From NCBI GenBank assembly GCA_024305405.1, contig JAKNDB010000068.1:3162501-3226500 (forward strand): 64,000 nucleotides of DNA, given 5' to 3'. Every line of letters begins with the position of its first letter. The first letter of the stretch is position 1. Made by a program: the position numbers and the translations under genes. The notes beneath the pieces were generated by a model that searched no databases, was not told where the DNA came from, and worked only from the letters and a program-made list of their open reading frames with translations. This stretch comes from Dirofilaria immitis (lineage: Eukaryota > Nematoda > Chromadorea > Rhabditida > Onchocercidae). Below, piece by piece: positions 41,101 through 53,530 of the stretch.

Positions 41101-43016
41101 ATAATCTCTTTTCTTATTGAGTATTTCGAGATTGTTTTAAATTGTTTTTAATTCTCTTCATAGTTCAGAATACTAATTTTTATTCAAATATTTTTTTAGA
41201 ATAAGAAGATGCGCCAACAATTAGAAGAAGCGGAGCAATTATTATATGTTAGAAGAACAACTCGTGCTGATCTTATGAGTAATGCGCAAAATGGTGTATT
41301 CGGTGATGAATTACAAAGTGTGCATCAGCTTTTTCTTTTTCCTTGCTTTCTCGAAATTTATATTGCAGGAATATCACAGTTATTAATGAATATTATTTTA
41401 CAATAATATGGGTATTTCATTTCAACTGAAAACATTTGCAGAAGTGTTCAAGATGGTGGAAATAATGTTTGAAATACTATGTAAAGCACCCAACAACAAA
41501 AATACGATAATAAAATCTATAGAATTTAAATTATTGATGTCAGATTTTCGGGTCAGTAATTTTGAAACCTTTCCAGGAGATGCAGCGAAACAATTAGCGG
41601 AAATTAAATTTAAACTACAAGAAGCAGAACGCGAAAATACGAATTATCAGGGCAATGTTGGTTCTTAGTGTTTTAATTAAGAGATAAATTTTCTTTCTTT
41701 TCGAGTGATTAATTTTTGATTTATTACTTTAGTTGAAAATATTTGTATTCTCATTCTTTGAAAGCAGTTAATCGTCAATCGAATTTAAAAGAATTTTACA
41801 TTTGTAAAGATTGGAATCAAAAATTACGTGAACTGTCAACACTCATCTAAAATAGTATATAATTCGGAATATATTTATTTTTGCAGCTGATACGTATAGA
41901 TGGGCAGATGAAAGGTATAAAACTGCTGCTGAGCAAGCAGAGAAAGAGCTCGCCGAATTGAAATCTCAAAATCGACAATTGAAAAAGAGGTATGCGCTTT
42001 TTCTTAATATAGAGACGAAAAGCTGTTAATGATATCTTGAAATATTTGTATTTCCGTTAATCTGCAATCTTTTAGTGCTATTTTAAACAATATGCTTATC
42101 ATATTTATTTGATGGGCAAAAGATTAGATATTCCACTTAACATGACAATTTAATGTCGGAAAATGAAAACACATGCAGAAGTAGGAATATATTCCATAAT
42201 TTTTACAAAACAAAGATAAATAATATTTGAGATTTATTTGAAGTTAGTAGGTTTGTAAAGTAAAGAAGTTTTGGAAATAAACAGAAACCAAAAGATTCCT
42301 CAATTAAAAAAGGGTGAATGTAGCAAGAAATATAATGATGAGATAGTTCGATGAATACAGTTATTTTAATGAATATAGTTTTCCAATGAACGAAAAAGCT
42401 TTAAGGGATTATTGTTGAGTAATGGTTGCATGATAAAGTGCAATATTATCTAATTCAAGGGATTGGAAAAAATGTTTTAAAATTAACAGAACATTGTAAA
42501 TAATCACATCCTATGATTCACTACTGTAGCATCCTGTATAACTCTTTATTCCAATACACAAATTACATGAGAATTATTTGCCTGTTTATTTCATCGGAAA
42601 TTTCTTCATCAAGCAAAAATGTTGAATGTAATTTTCAGGATCATGAGCTATGATTAGAGGAATGCTTCCCATTTTCTATAGATCCAATCTTTCAAGTTTT
42701 ATAGTAGCGAACTTGAGTCATTAGAATTAGTATGCTAAATTTACAAAGTAAAAGATTTTTGCTCCAATTTTGCTCCGTGTGTCTCAATAAGTGCATTATT
42801 CTTATTGCATCCAAAGGAAAAATATGGATTAATTGAAAGTTTGAATTATTTTAATTATGGATGAATGATTAGCTTAAATGATGGCTAATTGCATTTTCGA
42901 AATTTTTGCAGCTTCGTGATAAAGATAATGCTCTGGACGAGGCCAAGGAGACGAATCGTCATTTGCAGAATAGAATTGAAAAATTACGTTTATCAGGCTC
43001 TCGAAGACCTTTATGA
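35195..43016 (+). CDS. LRRFIP-family (leucine-rich repeat flightless-interacting) coiled-coil protein
   Basis: Relatives bind flightless-I and act in actin regulation and signalling. Exons: 35195-35281 ([23 protein letters not shown]); 35745-35830 (AEERLTRK, then after one missing base [20 protein letters not shown]); 37127-37165; 38158-38241 (Ser/Thr-rich, [20 protein letters not shown]); 38411-38581 ([20 protein letters not shown]); 38921-39013 ([20 protein letters not shown]); 39314-39381 ([10 protein letters not shown]); 40926-41031 ([22 protein letters not shown]); 41200-41317 ([16 protein letters not shown]); 41577-41660 ([17 protein letters not shown]); 41887-41989 ([20 protein letters not shown]); and about 42912-43016 ([18 protein letters not shown] to the stop). 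The blocks are collinear with vertebrate LRRFIP1/2, and exon phases agree throughout except at two single-base losses (A3 at 35766-35768, A5 at 41982-41986). The protein is almost entirely coiled coil, about 310 residues by my exon count. Confidence 0.88.
40145..40226. repeat. Tandem duplication of about 38 bases, two copies, in an LRRFIP intron
   Basis: The unit tttcttaatgttgggactat, continuing aggaaaagatgtttagaa, occurs twice head to tail. A second smaller one, gatttaaatatccattata, is repeated at about 40,512-40,557. Confidence 0.85.
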
Positions 43017-43127
43017 TAGCGAAGTTGGAAATTTCCATTTCATCCTTCCTCATCACCATTTTCGGATTTTCGATGTGCTTAACTATTAGTAATCTGTAAC
43101 ATGATGCTAATATTTGATTTATTTCAG

Positions 43128-43242
43128 ATGAATTATTAGTCATTTCTTCATTAATCGGAAATTAAGAGGTAGTGCTTTAAATTTGCCTTCACTCTTTGAT
43201 CATAGAGTCTCCAGATCATCTCAAGTATTATTGCAATTATAA
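43128..43242 (+). other. Possible alternative terminal exon of the LRRFIP gene (weak)
   Basis: A good acceptor (gatttatttcag, ending 43127) is followed by a segment that, if one A is missing from the AAA run near 43,162-43,164, reads DELLVISSLIGKLRGSALNL and continues to FDHRVSRSSQVLLQL and a stop at 43240-43242. Without the correction it stops early. The composition looks coding, but I cannot match it to a family. Confidence 0.25.
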
Positions 43243-43950
43243 TGTGGTAATTTATATGACAAAATCATTTTTAATCTTATCATAGTTTCATCGATGTTGC
43301 ATTCTGTTCATTCCTCCGCTGTTCAGCACTGTTGAATTTTTTCATTTCGGTGAATCCCATGTTGACTTCAAAACTATTCTCTTTGTCATAGTTATTTTAG
43401 TTTTTAAATTTTTATAATACTTTTAACTTCGTAGTAAATGAACTTCAAATTTTTATTTTTTCGGATTTTTGGTTGGTTTTTTTATTTTTTTGTTTTTTTT
43501 GGTGACTGATTGCCAAGATAAGTAGGCTAAATAATTGCTGTTTTATTGCTGTGATTACTGTTTAGAAATAGTTACGTTGATAATTTGATAATGCTTTGTA
43601 ATGTTTATGTTATGGTTTTGTATTTTTTTGATTGTGTTTGAGATTCCCTAGAACTAAAAGCTTTTGTTCCGGGATGTCTTTTATTATTATAATTTTAGAT
43701 TCTATATGTAATCCTAAGATAGCCTTATAAATATAGTTCTCATTAAAAGGTCAGCAGTTATCAATTTATTGTTTGAACAAATAATTCTTAGTTAGATAAG
43801 AGAAAAATACGAGAATTGATCATAAAAATCATGCATTTAACTAAATGCTTATAATTTTAAAGGCGGAGCTGAGCAATATATTCGTAAGCGTTATAAATTA
43901 CGATGGGCGTATCAATCTTATCTTTGGGATGCAATTTCTCTTTTGCATTT

Positions 43951-43964
43951 TCATTCATTTTTAG
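43951..43964 (+). promoter_or_regulatory. Splice acceptor just upstream of the proposed pdf-1 ATG
   Basis: The pyrimidine-rich tcattcatttttag ends eight bases before ATG 43973 and is a candidate spliced-leader acceptor. It supports the start chosen for the precursor. Confidence 0.4.
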
Positions 43965-43972
43965 TGTTAATT

Positions 43973-46900
43973 ATGTCGATGATGATTGTGGTAAGCAACA
44001 TCAGCAAAAAGTTCTCTTCGTACTTTCTCTTTTCTCATTCTAACTGTTACGATTGCGTCAACTTTTGATTTCGGTGATCCTATGGTAAGTTATTTATTAT
44101 TAATTTAAAATGTTAAGAAAAAAGAAAGTGATAATGAATAAAAGCTCATTGAGTTCCTACTGAAATCAGCTGTGTTATAAAAATTTTTAATTAATAAAAA
44201 TTAAGTGATTTATCATTGTTCGGCTGATCAAATACTTCAAAATCTTGTTGCAAGTTTTATAAGCTGAATATTTAAGTGATTATTTTTAAAAGACTCGATA
44301 ATTTGATGTGATAAGAAAATATGATTACTAGAATGTTTCCACTTCAGTTTATCATTCTTAACAGTCGATTATTCTTCCTTCGTTCCTCATTTATATTTGA
44401 TAAGGAAAAATATCATCCATTTAGTAAGTGTTAATTTTTTTTTTGATATTCTAATTTAACATTATTTTTATGTTAAAATTGTTTGTTTATCGCTTGTTAG
44501 GTAATGTTTTTTGCTTGCAATGATGATATTAATAATAATTTTAATGCACATTGGAAATCATGAATGATGAAACAAATGCTCAAAATGTTTCTATTTTTCC
44601 CTTAATGTTGTATAGTAATTCATATTTTTTTATTTTTTAATATATGACTGTATTTATAATACAATCAGTTATTTTGTATGCTTCTATTATATTAATCATA
44701 TTTATTATGGTTTTATTACTCTATTATAACGATAATGAATAATAATTACGATTATATTTTGTAATGATTTTAATATCAATTGCATTTGTTAGAAGCATTT
44801 TAGAGAAAACATATCAATTACACGATTCATATTAGTGAATAGTCATATAGCTATGATATAGATGAGAAATTACTTCGATTGATTTAATAAAGAATGAAGA
44901 TTTGATCATATAATTGAAATAGCTAATCTATTATAAACATAATTTATCAGAAACGAATTATTAATAAAGAATTATCACGTAAAAATAATCAGAAATTTTT
45001 ACTGATTTGGATACGGTACAGTTTAACTTATTTGTTAACAAATTATGAGATCATCAAGATATTGATTGGATTAGCAGCATCCATTCTATCACGCCCTTAA
45101 TAAACTATCGATATAACGAAACGTAGGAATTATATACCAATTTCGACATTAATTATTAGCATGTAATTGGATTCTGAAAGCATTATGCTGCATTATAAAT
45201 GTTTGTTCATGACAAACTAACAGAAAAATCGTTGAAGATTATTATCAATCGATGTGGAATCGTTTTAAATATTTCCAATGACAAAAATGATAATGCTGAG
45301 ATAAATTGTAGAAATAAGTTAAACTATGAAATAAATTAAACTATACTTTTTGCTATTTTTTTTCAAATCGGCTTTGCAAATTTCACATTCGTATTTTCGT
45401 TTCAAATTTTTTTCGTTTTTTCCTTTCTATCATTTGAATTTCGCAAATTTATTCAATTGGTTAGCTATTAATTGAGAATAGAAATAATTTCTATTAATTT
45501 TTTAGATTTAAGAATTAAAATTTGATAAATGATTGGAAATGTGCTTATGAAGTAGAATAACTGGGATTTTGGATATATCACTTTTTTTTCGCACTGTGAT
45601 GATAACAAATAGTGCGAAAGTGATGATAACAGATAGTGCGAAAGTGTATGATAACAGATAGCAAACATAAAAGATAAAAAGGATTAGTGATAAGAATGTT
45701 ATTAAAATTAAAGTATTATTACAAAGTATTAAGAGCTTAATTTATGATCTTGTAATTACTGATTTATTCTTCCGATCAATGCATTTGCTGGCTATCATGA
45801 AATTTTAATCAGTATTTCTGTAAGCTTTATTTTTTTAAATGATTTATTAAACATATAAAATAGACTGAATATTAAAATAAATTTTGCTTTTTGCCTTTTC
45901 CTTTTTATTATTTGTTGCAAGCATAACTCCAAGTTAATTTAAAATATATAAAGCAAAAAGTAGAAGAAATCGAATGTAATTTATTGGAAAACTATTCTTT
46001 TAAATTATTTTATTTACATCTTTTTTAATTTGCAAAATAAAAATAATTTATGCCAAAGAAAAAGGAAAAATGTGATATAAAAAAGGATAAAGTAATTGAA
46101 AATTGAAGAATAATATCAACAAATACAAATAATTCAATCATGCATAAAATTATCAATGTTAGCATTATCACTGTTTTTCTTTTATTTCATACTATCTTAA
46201 CCAAATTTTCTGTTTAATTAAAGTTCTTCTTATTAAAGTTTAGCTTAAAAATGAATACTATTATTCAATTCTCATAATTTTCTTTAATTAAATAATTTGA
46301 TAGAAAAAAATAGCAGGGAAGATAATTTGAATGTTTCGAATTCGGTCTTATCTTAACTTGATTTACTGTGGTCGTAAATCAAGGATTATTTTAATTAAAG
46401 GATTATATATATACATATATGTATATGAAATTATCATTTAATTAAAGGATTATTTTTATTGAATTTTTTAAAATTTTTCTAAAATATTTGTAATATTTTA
46501 TAGAAAGAGTTTAATTTCGAATATGAAAATTAATGCTTTTATCAAATTGATAATTTACATATATATATATATATATATTTTAAATGAAATTTATTGATTA
46601 TAAAATAAGAAGAAATTGTAATGAAATTGCAAATTTAATAGATTTATTTCAATTTTAAAAATAATAAATATCAAAAAGGAAAAATTGTAGGAAATAGATT
46701 TCTTAGAGTTAGTACCATTTCTAATATTTCTTTTTTTTATAAATATATTAACAAACATATAAAAAGGAATGAGTATATGACAAATGATGAAAAAGTTATC
46801 TAAAGATTATTCAAAGAGAAAATAAAAAAAGCAAATGATATAATAATATATATGATTGATTGATTGATTTGTAAAACAGTAAAATTATCAATCAAATTTT

Positions 46901-48195
46901 GTCAAAACTTTTTTGACAAAATTTTTCTATCAAATTAACAAAATAATATTTTCTATATAAGTCAATCTTCTTTTTTTTACATTTTTAAAATAGAATTAAA
47001 AATTTATAGCACTTTTAAGTGATGAAAATTGCCTAAAGTATTTCACAATTATTTTTCCTTTTTTTTTTCAATTATAAGACAATTTCTTTTTTTTCAAACG
47101 AAAAAAAGAAACTTAAATGAGAAAAATGATTTAATATTTTTACATAATCAATAAATGCATAAAATAATAAAATCAACTTACTAATTTATAAGTGCATAAT
47201 GTGAAATGTGATATTTCTCATTTTTCAAAATTGAATTTGATCAAAATTAAACATAAAAAGGTATTAACATCATTGTGGTATAACGATATCAATTAATACA
47301 TATATATGATAAGTAATTCAAATATTAATAATTTGTATTTAATGTTATTATAATTGAAATCGACAACGCTATTAAAAATACAAATGAAAAATACTAAATT
47401 ATCATGATATAATAATATTAGTTATCACAAATATTATAAATAATTCGAAATGAAATAATTAATATTTGACAGTGCTATAATTAGAATTGATAATATTATG
47501 AATGATGATAATTAACATCGATAGGAAAAAACATAAAAAGAATGAAACATTGAAAAAGTAATTATATATTAATCGATAAAAATATATTTCGTTTAATGAT
47601 TTTAAATAGATTTTAGTATTATAAATTTTTACCATAAATCATAAATTATACTAATTAATTGAAAATAAAAATTATCATTGTATAAACTGTGCAATGTTAT
47701 TCATTAAAAGAAATATAATAATTTGTAACAGTAAAATTTTATTGCAATAAAGGAAAAAATGTTTATCACTTCTTATCATACCATAGAATTTATACTCCAC
47801 GATATTGCATCATATTATTATTCTATATGATAAGTTTTATACTATTTATATTGATATAATGATATAAGATATAAATGTTTCAATCAATTATATTTTTGCC
47901 TATTGCTTTATTTAAAGCTTTATTTTATTTTACGCTTTTTTTTGTTTAAGAAAAAATTTTAATTTAATAAATCCTATCTAAATAATTGATTTCGATTTAG
48001 TACGGTGATAATGAAATGCGAGGAGTATGGAAACGAAGTAATGCGGAACTTATCAATGGACTAATTGGAATGGATTTGGGAAAATTGACAAGAGCTGGTA
48101 AAAGGAGCGTATCACCGTTGATAACAAATGATGATAATACAAACAGCAATTATCGATTTAATAGTATGTACTTGAAGAAATTATTATCAAATTGA
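43973..48195 (+). CDS. pdf-1: Pigment-dispersing-factor-type neuropeptide precursor (PDF-1 family)
   Basis: A secreted neuropeptide precursor; in C. elegans PDF peptides act through the G-protein-coupled receptor PDFR-1 to control locomotion and roaming states. The last exon 48001-48195 reads YGDNEMRGVW, Lys-Arg, then a peptide starting SNAELINGLIGMDLGKL and ending TRAG, then a second Lys-Arg and a tail ending LKKLLSN-stop. The terminal Gly before the dibasic site predicts C-terminal amidation. Upstream, 44004-44084 encodes a hydrophobic signal segment (LRTFSFLILTVTIASTFDFG) ending DPM exactly at donor gtaagt, phase 0, matching the phase-0 start of the peptide exon. If the A5 run at 44006-44010 is one base too long, the frame opens from ATG 43973 (MSMMIVVSNISK), eight bases after a strong acceptor at 43963-43964. 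The intron is 3.9 kb. Only one mature peptide is encoded here. Peptide identity is secure; the exact start is a model. Confidence 0.88.
45592..45664. repeat. Minisatellite: three 24-25 base units in the pdf-1 intron
   Basis: The unit gatgataacaaatagtgcga (continuing aagt) is repeated three times in tandem with small changes (aaatag versus agatag). It sits inside the long pdf-1 intron. Confidence 0.8.
47400..47995. repeat. Direct duplication, left arm, copy 1 (pdf-1 intron side)
   Basis: Matches 60,850-61,440. The segment 47,522-47,827 is nearly identical to 60,969-61,275; on either side similarity continues but is more diverged. It reaches almost to the acceptor of the PDF peptide exon at 48001. 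Confidence 0.85.
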
Positions 48196-50829
48196 CGTCA
48201 CTGTTAATTGTACCGCATTCATCTGTTTATCATTATTAATATCATAGTATCATCATTAAATCATGAAATAATGAATTAATAAAAATAATTTCAATCGTTT
48301 CTCGCATTTATCATTTCCATTAAATTGTCAAATGCCATATGCTATTCATATCGAAATTGCAATATAATAATGCTGGAACGAAATGAAGTATAACAGTAGA
48401 TTATACAAATAAACGTCATCAAATACGGTAAAAATGATAAATATTGTTGATATGGAGATATTGATAATCATCTTATCATGGATTTAATCTGAATAATCAT
48501 TTCGATATATATTGACTTAATGATATAATATTAATTTAATGATTAATTAAAAAGTTTTTCCTTTAATTTCATAAAAAAATCAATTATATAAAGATAAAAT
48601 GATGGAGAAAAATTTTCCATTAGAAGGATAAAATAAAAATAATAGAATTAAATGGAAAGAAATATATAAATTATTTTGATATTACGAATATTTTGATGGC
48701 ATAACGATAAATTTAATCGAATGAAATCGTCGATCGATGATATAAAATTATCACTATTGAAAATTAACATTGATAGTATTTCAAAAAAAAACTTAAATTA
48801 TTATCTTAAATCTTAAATATTATACGAAAATTATAATATCATTTTTATTATCATTGCAACAAAGCGTCATATCAAATTATCATTTCCTTTTCAAATGCCA
48901 TCATAACAAACTATTATTTCATTCTTGAATATTGTATCACGATGACATTTCAATCTTAAATGTCAGGATCAATTGACAAGATGATGATTTGATGAACAGA
49001 CAACAATGAATTATATTTTTGATATGATTGAATTTAATTAGGAAGTTATTTAAGCTCTATTGAAACTGAAATTGATCATATCTTTCTGCTATTATCAATT
49101 TTAATTTAGTCTGGTTATAATATAGTCATAATAAGTGAAAAATAATAAATCAATACGCAAATTCTTATTATTTGTCGTAGTTTAAATTATTTAATTACAG
49201 ATTATAAAATGAATTAAAATCTAACATTCATTCAATTACTTTGTTTCTTCTTTTAATTAGTATACTCTGATGGGAAATATTGTCAATAATAAAAAGCCAA
49301 AAATGAATATGTGATAATTAGTAGAATTTTATTTGAATAGATTAAACTGAATAAGCTATACTAAAATGAAAAATAAAAAAAAATCCAACTTTAGAAATGC
49401 TAGCAATCAAAACTTTACTACATTTTTGATGAAGAGTAAATTGAAAAAATGATGATAAAAACAAAATAATGGAATGGATCTTTTTTTTACTATTTTGTTT
49501 ATATCGAAATTATTTTTCGTTTTTAAATATGCAATTTGAAAAATAAAATTTTCGAAAAAAGAATAGAAAAAAAACAATAAAATGATAACAAAAACGAACT
49601 TAAAGAAATATATGATATATAAAGAAAAATATAAATTTAAATTCGAATACTTTTTACAGCCAATGAAATTGCAAAAGACGATTATTCATTTTTAATATTT
49701 ATGAAGATATTTATTATTTATAAGACGTTATATTATTATCAACTTTACTTCATCAAACTGTAAATCATTACTTTCATATGAAATCAGTAACAAAATTTAA
49801 ATTTGGAATATTAAGTTTTTAATCGTTAAAATTTCTCTAAATTTTAAATTAAATAATAGAATAGAAATAGTTTTATTTCAATTCTTTATTATTTCACTTT
49901 TTATCTTTTAATTTTAATCAATTCCTTCCAATAAACAAATCCTTAATCTCTACACAAATATTGATAGAAAATTTATTGAAAGTCATTTTCTAAAATGAAA
50001 TTATTTTAGTAATATAAGAATATAAAAAGATGAAACGCTAAAATTTCATAAATCCTCAAATATAATATTTTTAAATTGAGTAATTAAATTTTTATAATAT
50101 TTAAGTAAATTAATTTTTATCTATTTTAAAATATTTCTATATTATATATTAGTACAGATATAAAACAAAATATAAATCAATAATTGAGTAAATAATTTGT
50201 TTATCCTTTATTTTTATAATTAATAATGATAGTAATAGTAATAAATAATGATTAATTTGTAGTAACAATTAGCAAGAATGATTTGTAATTTATAAATTGG
50301 AATAGAATAAATTAGAAAAATTATTCTATGAAAATTTTGAATTATATAATTTATAAAGATTCCATATTCCTTAACATGATGGAATAAATAATTGAATAAT
50401 ACTAATGAAGCATACTGATAATCGTAAGAGTATCTTAAAACGAATTAACAATTTAAAAGTTCTGAGATAATTTCAAGTTCAATTTTCTTCTCACTTATCA
50501 AAATTAAACTTCGATCAGTTAATATAGCACACATCTCCGACTAGATTAATTTAAACTCAATGCTATTTAAAATTAATGAATGCATCAAGCGTATTTTATT
50601 GATTATTGATATACTATTGATTACATTATCATCATTACTAATTCTTTCATAACACTTTAACTGTGATGCTTATTAAATGAATTATTTAATTACAGAAACA
50701 CCGGTAACATTTTTGGATATATTCTTATAATTGTAATTATAATATTAACAAGAATTATATTGTATTACATCGAATATACGATTAAATTAAATATACATTA
50801 CATAAATGTGATAAAAAATTTTAAAAAAT

Positions 50830-52194
50830 TTTGATAGTAAAAGTTATCATTTCAATTATTTGAATTCTAATAACGAATTGCTTGGGATAATAGTTTGTTT
50901 AATTTTAATAATCTTAATTCTTAATAATAATAAAGTTTTATTTTTAATATTTCAGTTTTTTTATTTTACTTAACATATAAACAGTGCTTATGCGCCTTTA
51001 TTATAGTTCAAACTTAAGAAAGAAAAAATAAAATATCATTGAAAATAACTTTTAAAAATATAACATTGACATAGCAATATATTACATTATATATCCCACA
51101 AGAAAATATTGTTTCATTATTGTCATCATTATTATCATTATTGGTATTGTCATTATTATTATTATCATTATCTTTATTGTCGTTATCATTATTTTATTGT
51201 TGTTGAATTCGATTACTGCTGTATCTTTTTTGATTACAATAAAAATTAATTTCGAGAAAAAGATGTCACATGTGAAAGTATTAAAATTCTATTTATTGAA
51301 ACTTTATCATTATTATCGAACGGAAATAAAAAGAAAATAATGCATAAATCTTTGATTTTACATCAATCCCTAATCTATAATTAAAATCTTATCGTCTTTC
51401 ATATCAAAGAAAAAGAATCAATTTAATTTAAAACTTAGCAAATTATTTTTCTTTTTCCTTTCTAACATATATACCGAATTACATCATTTAATGGATGATT
51501 TATTTAAGTAAATAAATATGCTCACATCATTCATTTATTTGCATTCTTTTCACTTCTTATCGAATAAAAAATTCTCACAAAATATTTGGCAATAAAAAAT
51601 TAGTATTTATACTTAAAAAAAAAAAAAATTAAGGCAAATTTCGAATTTATTCAATTCGATGTAATTCCTCTAAAATAAGCTAATTTTATATTTTTTATGA
51701 GAAAATATTTATAGAATTTACTATATTTAAATCAAAATATTGTAGGAATTTAAAAGAAGAAAATTATTCCACCAAAAATATACAAAAAAGATAGAGAAAA
51801 GTGAAAAATATTATTTAATTAAAAGCTTAACAATTATAATGTCAATAATAATAATTAGAAAATATTATTGGTAAAATTAAAAAAATGAAAAAGAAAAGGA
51901 ACAAATGAATAGAAAGTATAGTCAAAAGGTAAACATAAATATTTAAGAAAATGGCTAATTTTGGGCATCATTTTTTAATGAAAAACAATAAATTAAGGAA
52001 TTTTATAGAAAATATAATTCTTTTTATCACTAATCATTTTAACTTTTTGAATAATGAATTATCGCACCAATAATACGGTAATAATTCCAAAGATTGGACA
52101 ATCAAAAAATATAGCGATACCGTACATTTCAATCATCACAATGATTATAACACTGCATCACTGTATTAGTCATTCAATTTCGATGCAAATTGCC
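50830..52194. repeat. Direct duplication, right arm, copy 1
   Basis: The core 51,248-52,194 (947 bases) matches 61,817-62,759 (943 bases) almost perfectly. The four-base length difference is fully explained by four single-base homopolymer differences. The preceding part, including the att-rich tract, is similar but more diverged. Confidence 0.92.
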
Positions 52195-53394
52195 GTTACA
52201 ATTTGATAAATACTGTAAAGATAACGCATTATATGAATTGCATTTTCGTTTGTCTTAGTATATATTCTTATATAGTATACTTATTATCGTATTTGATATA
52301 TTTCTTGTGTTATCAATTTTCAATTTGTTAATATTTTAAATTCTAATAAGATTTATCTTTTTAATGCTTTCCGAATAAGATTGATAGTTTAAAGAACTGA
52401 AATTATTTTTAGTAATAATAATTTTTATATTATTAATAATTTAGATAGTTTGAAATTTTGAAAATTTTTTTCTTTCTATATTTTGGAAAAATGATAATAA
52501 AACATAGTACTTCAAAATTTACTAAACATATTAAGTTATTCTTTATTACTAACTTATTAAATTGGTAAATTTTGGAGTATATTTAACATAAATTTGTAGG
52601 AATTTTAAATATTATGTGAAGTGAAAAATCGATTGTTATATATGATAAATTAAAAAAAAACGATTATTACGATATTTTGTATTTTGTTGTTATTGCCCGG
52701 ATTTCTAATTTGACAGACTATTTTGTACAGATCTGGGATTTACTGAATTTACAGTATTTTGCAACTTATCAAATTATATATATCTAAAACATTTCTGAAT
52801 AATAAATATAGCCTAGCAAAATCATTTGCCAAATTCATAGATGATGGATGTTCCAAGTTTAAGAATAAAGCATTTTTATAACTTTGAATGCAAGCTTGCT
52901 TGTTTATTGTATTAAATAAGCCTGAAAATATATTATTTTGATATGTGATTATTATCTTAGCATAGTAATATATAATTAATCAAAATTCACGCTCTTACTT
53001 GCTTATTTATTTGCTAATAAATATTAAATTACAGGTTGCTTATAAAATGTTTTACCTTTTTCATACTTCTTTCATTATTAATTATCTTAAAATAGCTCAT
53101 TAACTCAATCTATGCTTCATTTATTTTTTTCATTACCTATTATTAATATTTTTGAAATGATTATTGTTTTTCATAATATAATTTTTTCTTTATTATTTAC
53201 TTAAACATAATTTTTCATATAATATAATAGTATATGACATCTTGATTGTATCATATCATTTTTCATAATAATATATAATATTATTATAATTTATCAGATT
53301 TGCAAAACAAATACTACTAGCTTTTAATTAGATTAAACCTAATATTTGCTTACATTTTATGATATGTTAATCTCTATATATTATAAGTTAATTT

Positions 53395-53530
53395 TACGTA
53401 TTACAAGTCAATTGCTGCAAAATCATGGTAATATTACAAGTTAATTGCTACAAGTTACTTGCTACAAAATAGTGATAATATTAACAAATCAATCGTTACA
53501 AAATCATGATAATATCATAAGTAGGTTGTT
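53395..53530. repeat. Imperfect tandem repeats of about 45 bases
   Basis: Three degenerate units share attacaag-t-aattgct-caaaa and end in tgataatatt. They are followed by a pyrimidine-rich tttatc hexamer array at about 53,615-53,640. Confidence 0.65.

Larger units (their letters stand above)
43017..43972. other. Spacer between the LRRFIP stop and the pdf-1 start
   Basis: Under 1 kb between two plus-strand genes. It contains a possible alternative last LRRFIP exon (43128-43242, listed separately) and otherwise no gene that I can support. Confidence 0.45.

Noticed and set aside
41577..41600. Suspected extra frameshift at EMQR versus GDAAKQ in LRRFIP
   Set aside because: When the previous exon is ended at 41317 the phase gives RDAAKQLAE directly, so no base error is needed.
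41318..41668. ORF extension after GDELQ and the separate ORF starting 41408
   Set aside because: The LRRFIP exon ends at donor 41318 and resumes at 41577 in matching phase ([15 protein letters not shown]); the sequence between is intron.
43903..43990. ATG with a hydrophobic stretch (MGVSILSLGCNFSFAF) as the pdf-1 signal peptide
   Set aside because: To join the signal exon at 44005 it would need a 14-base intron, which is too short. The ATG at 43973 gives a simpler model.
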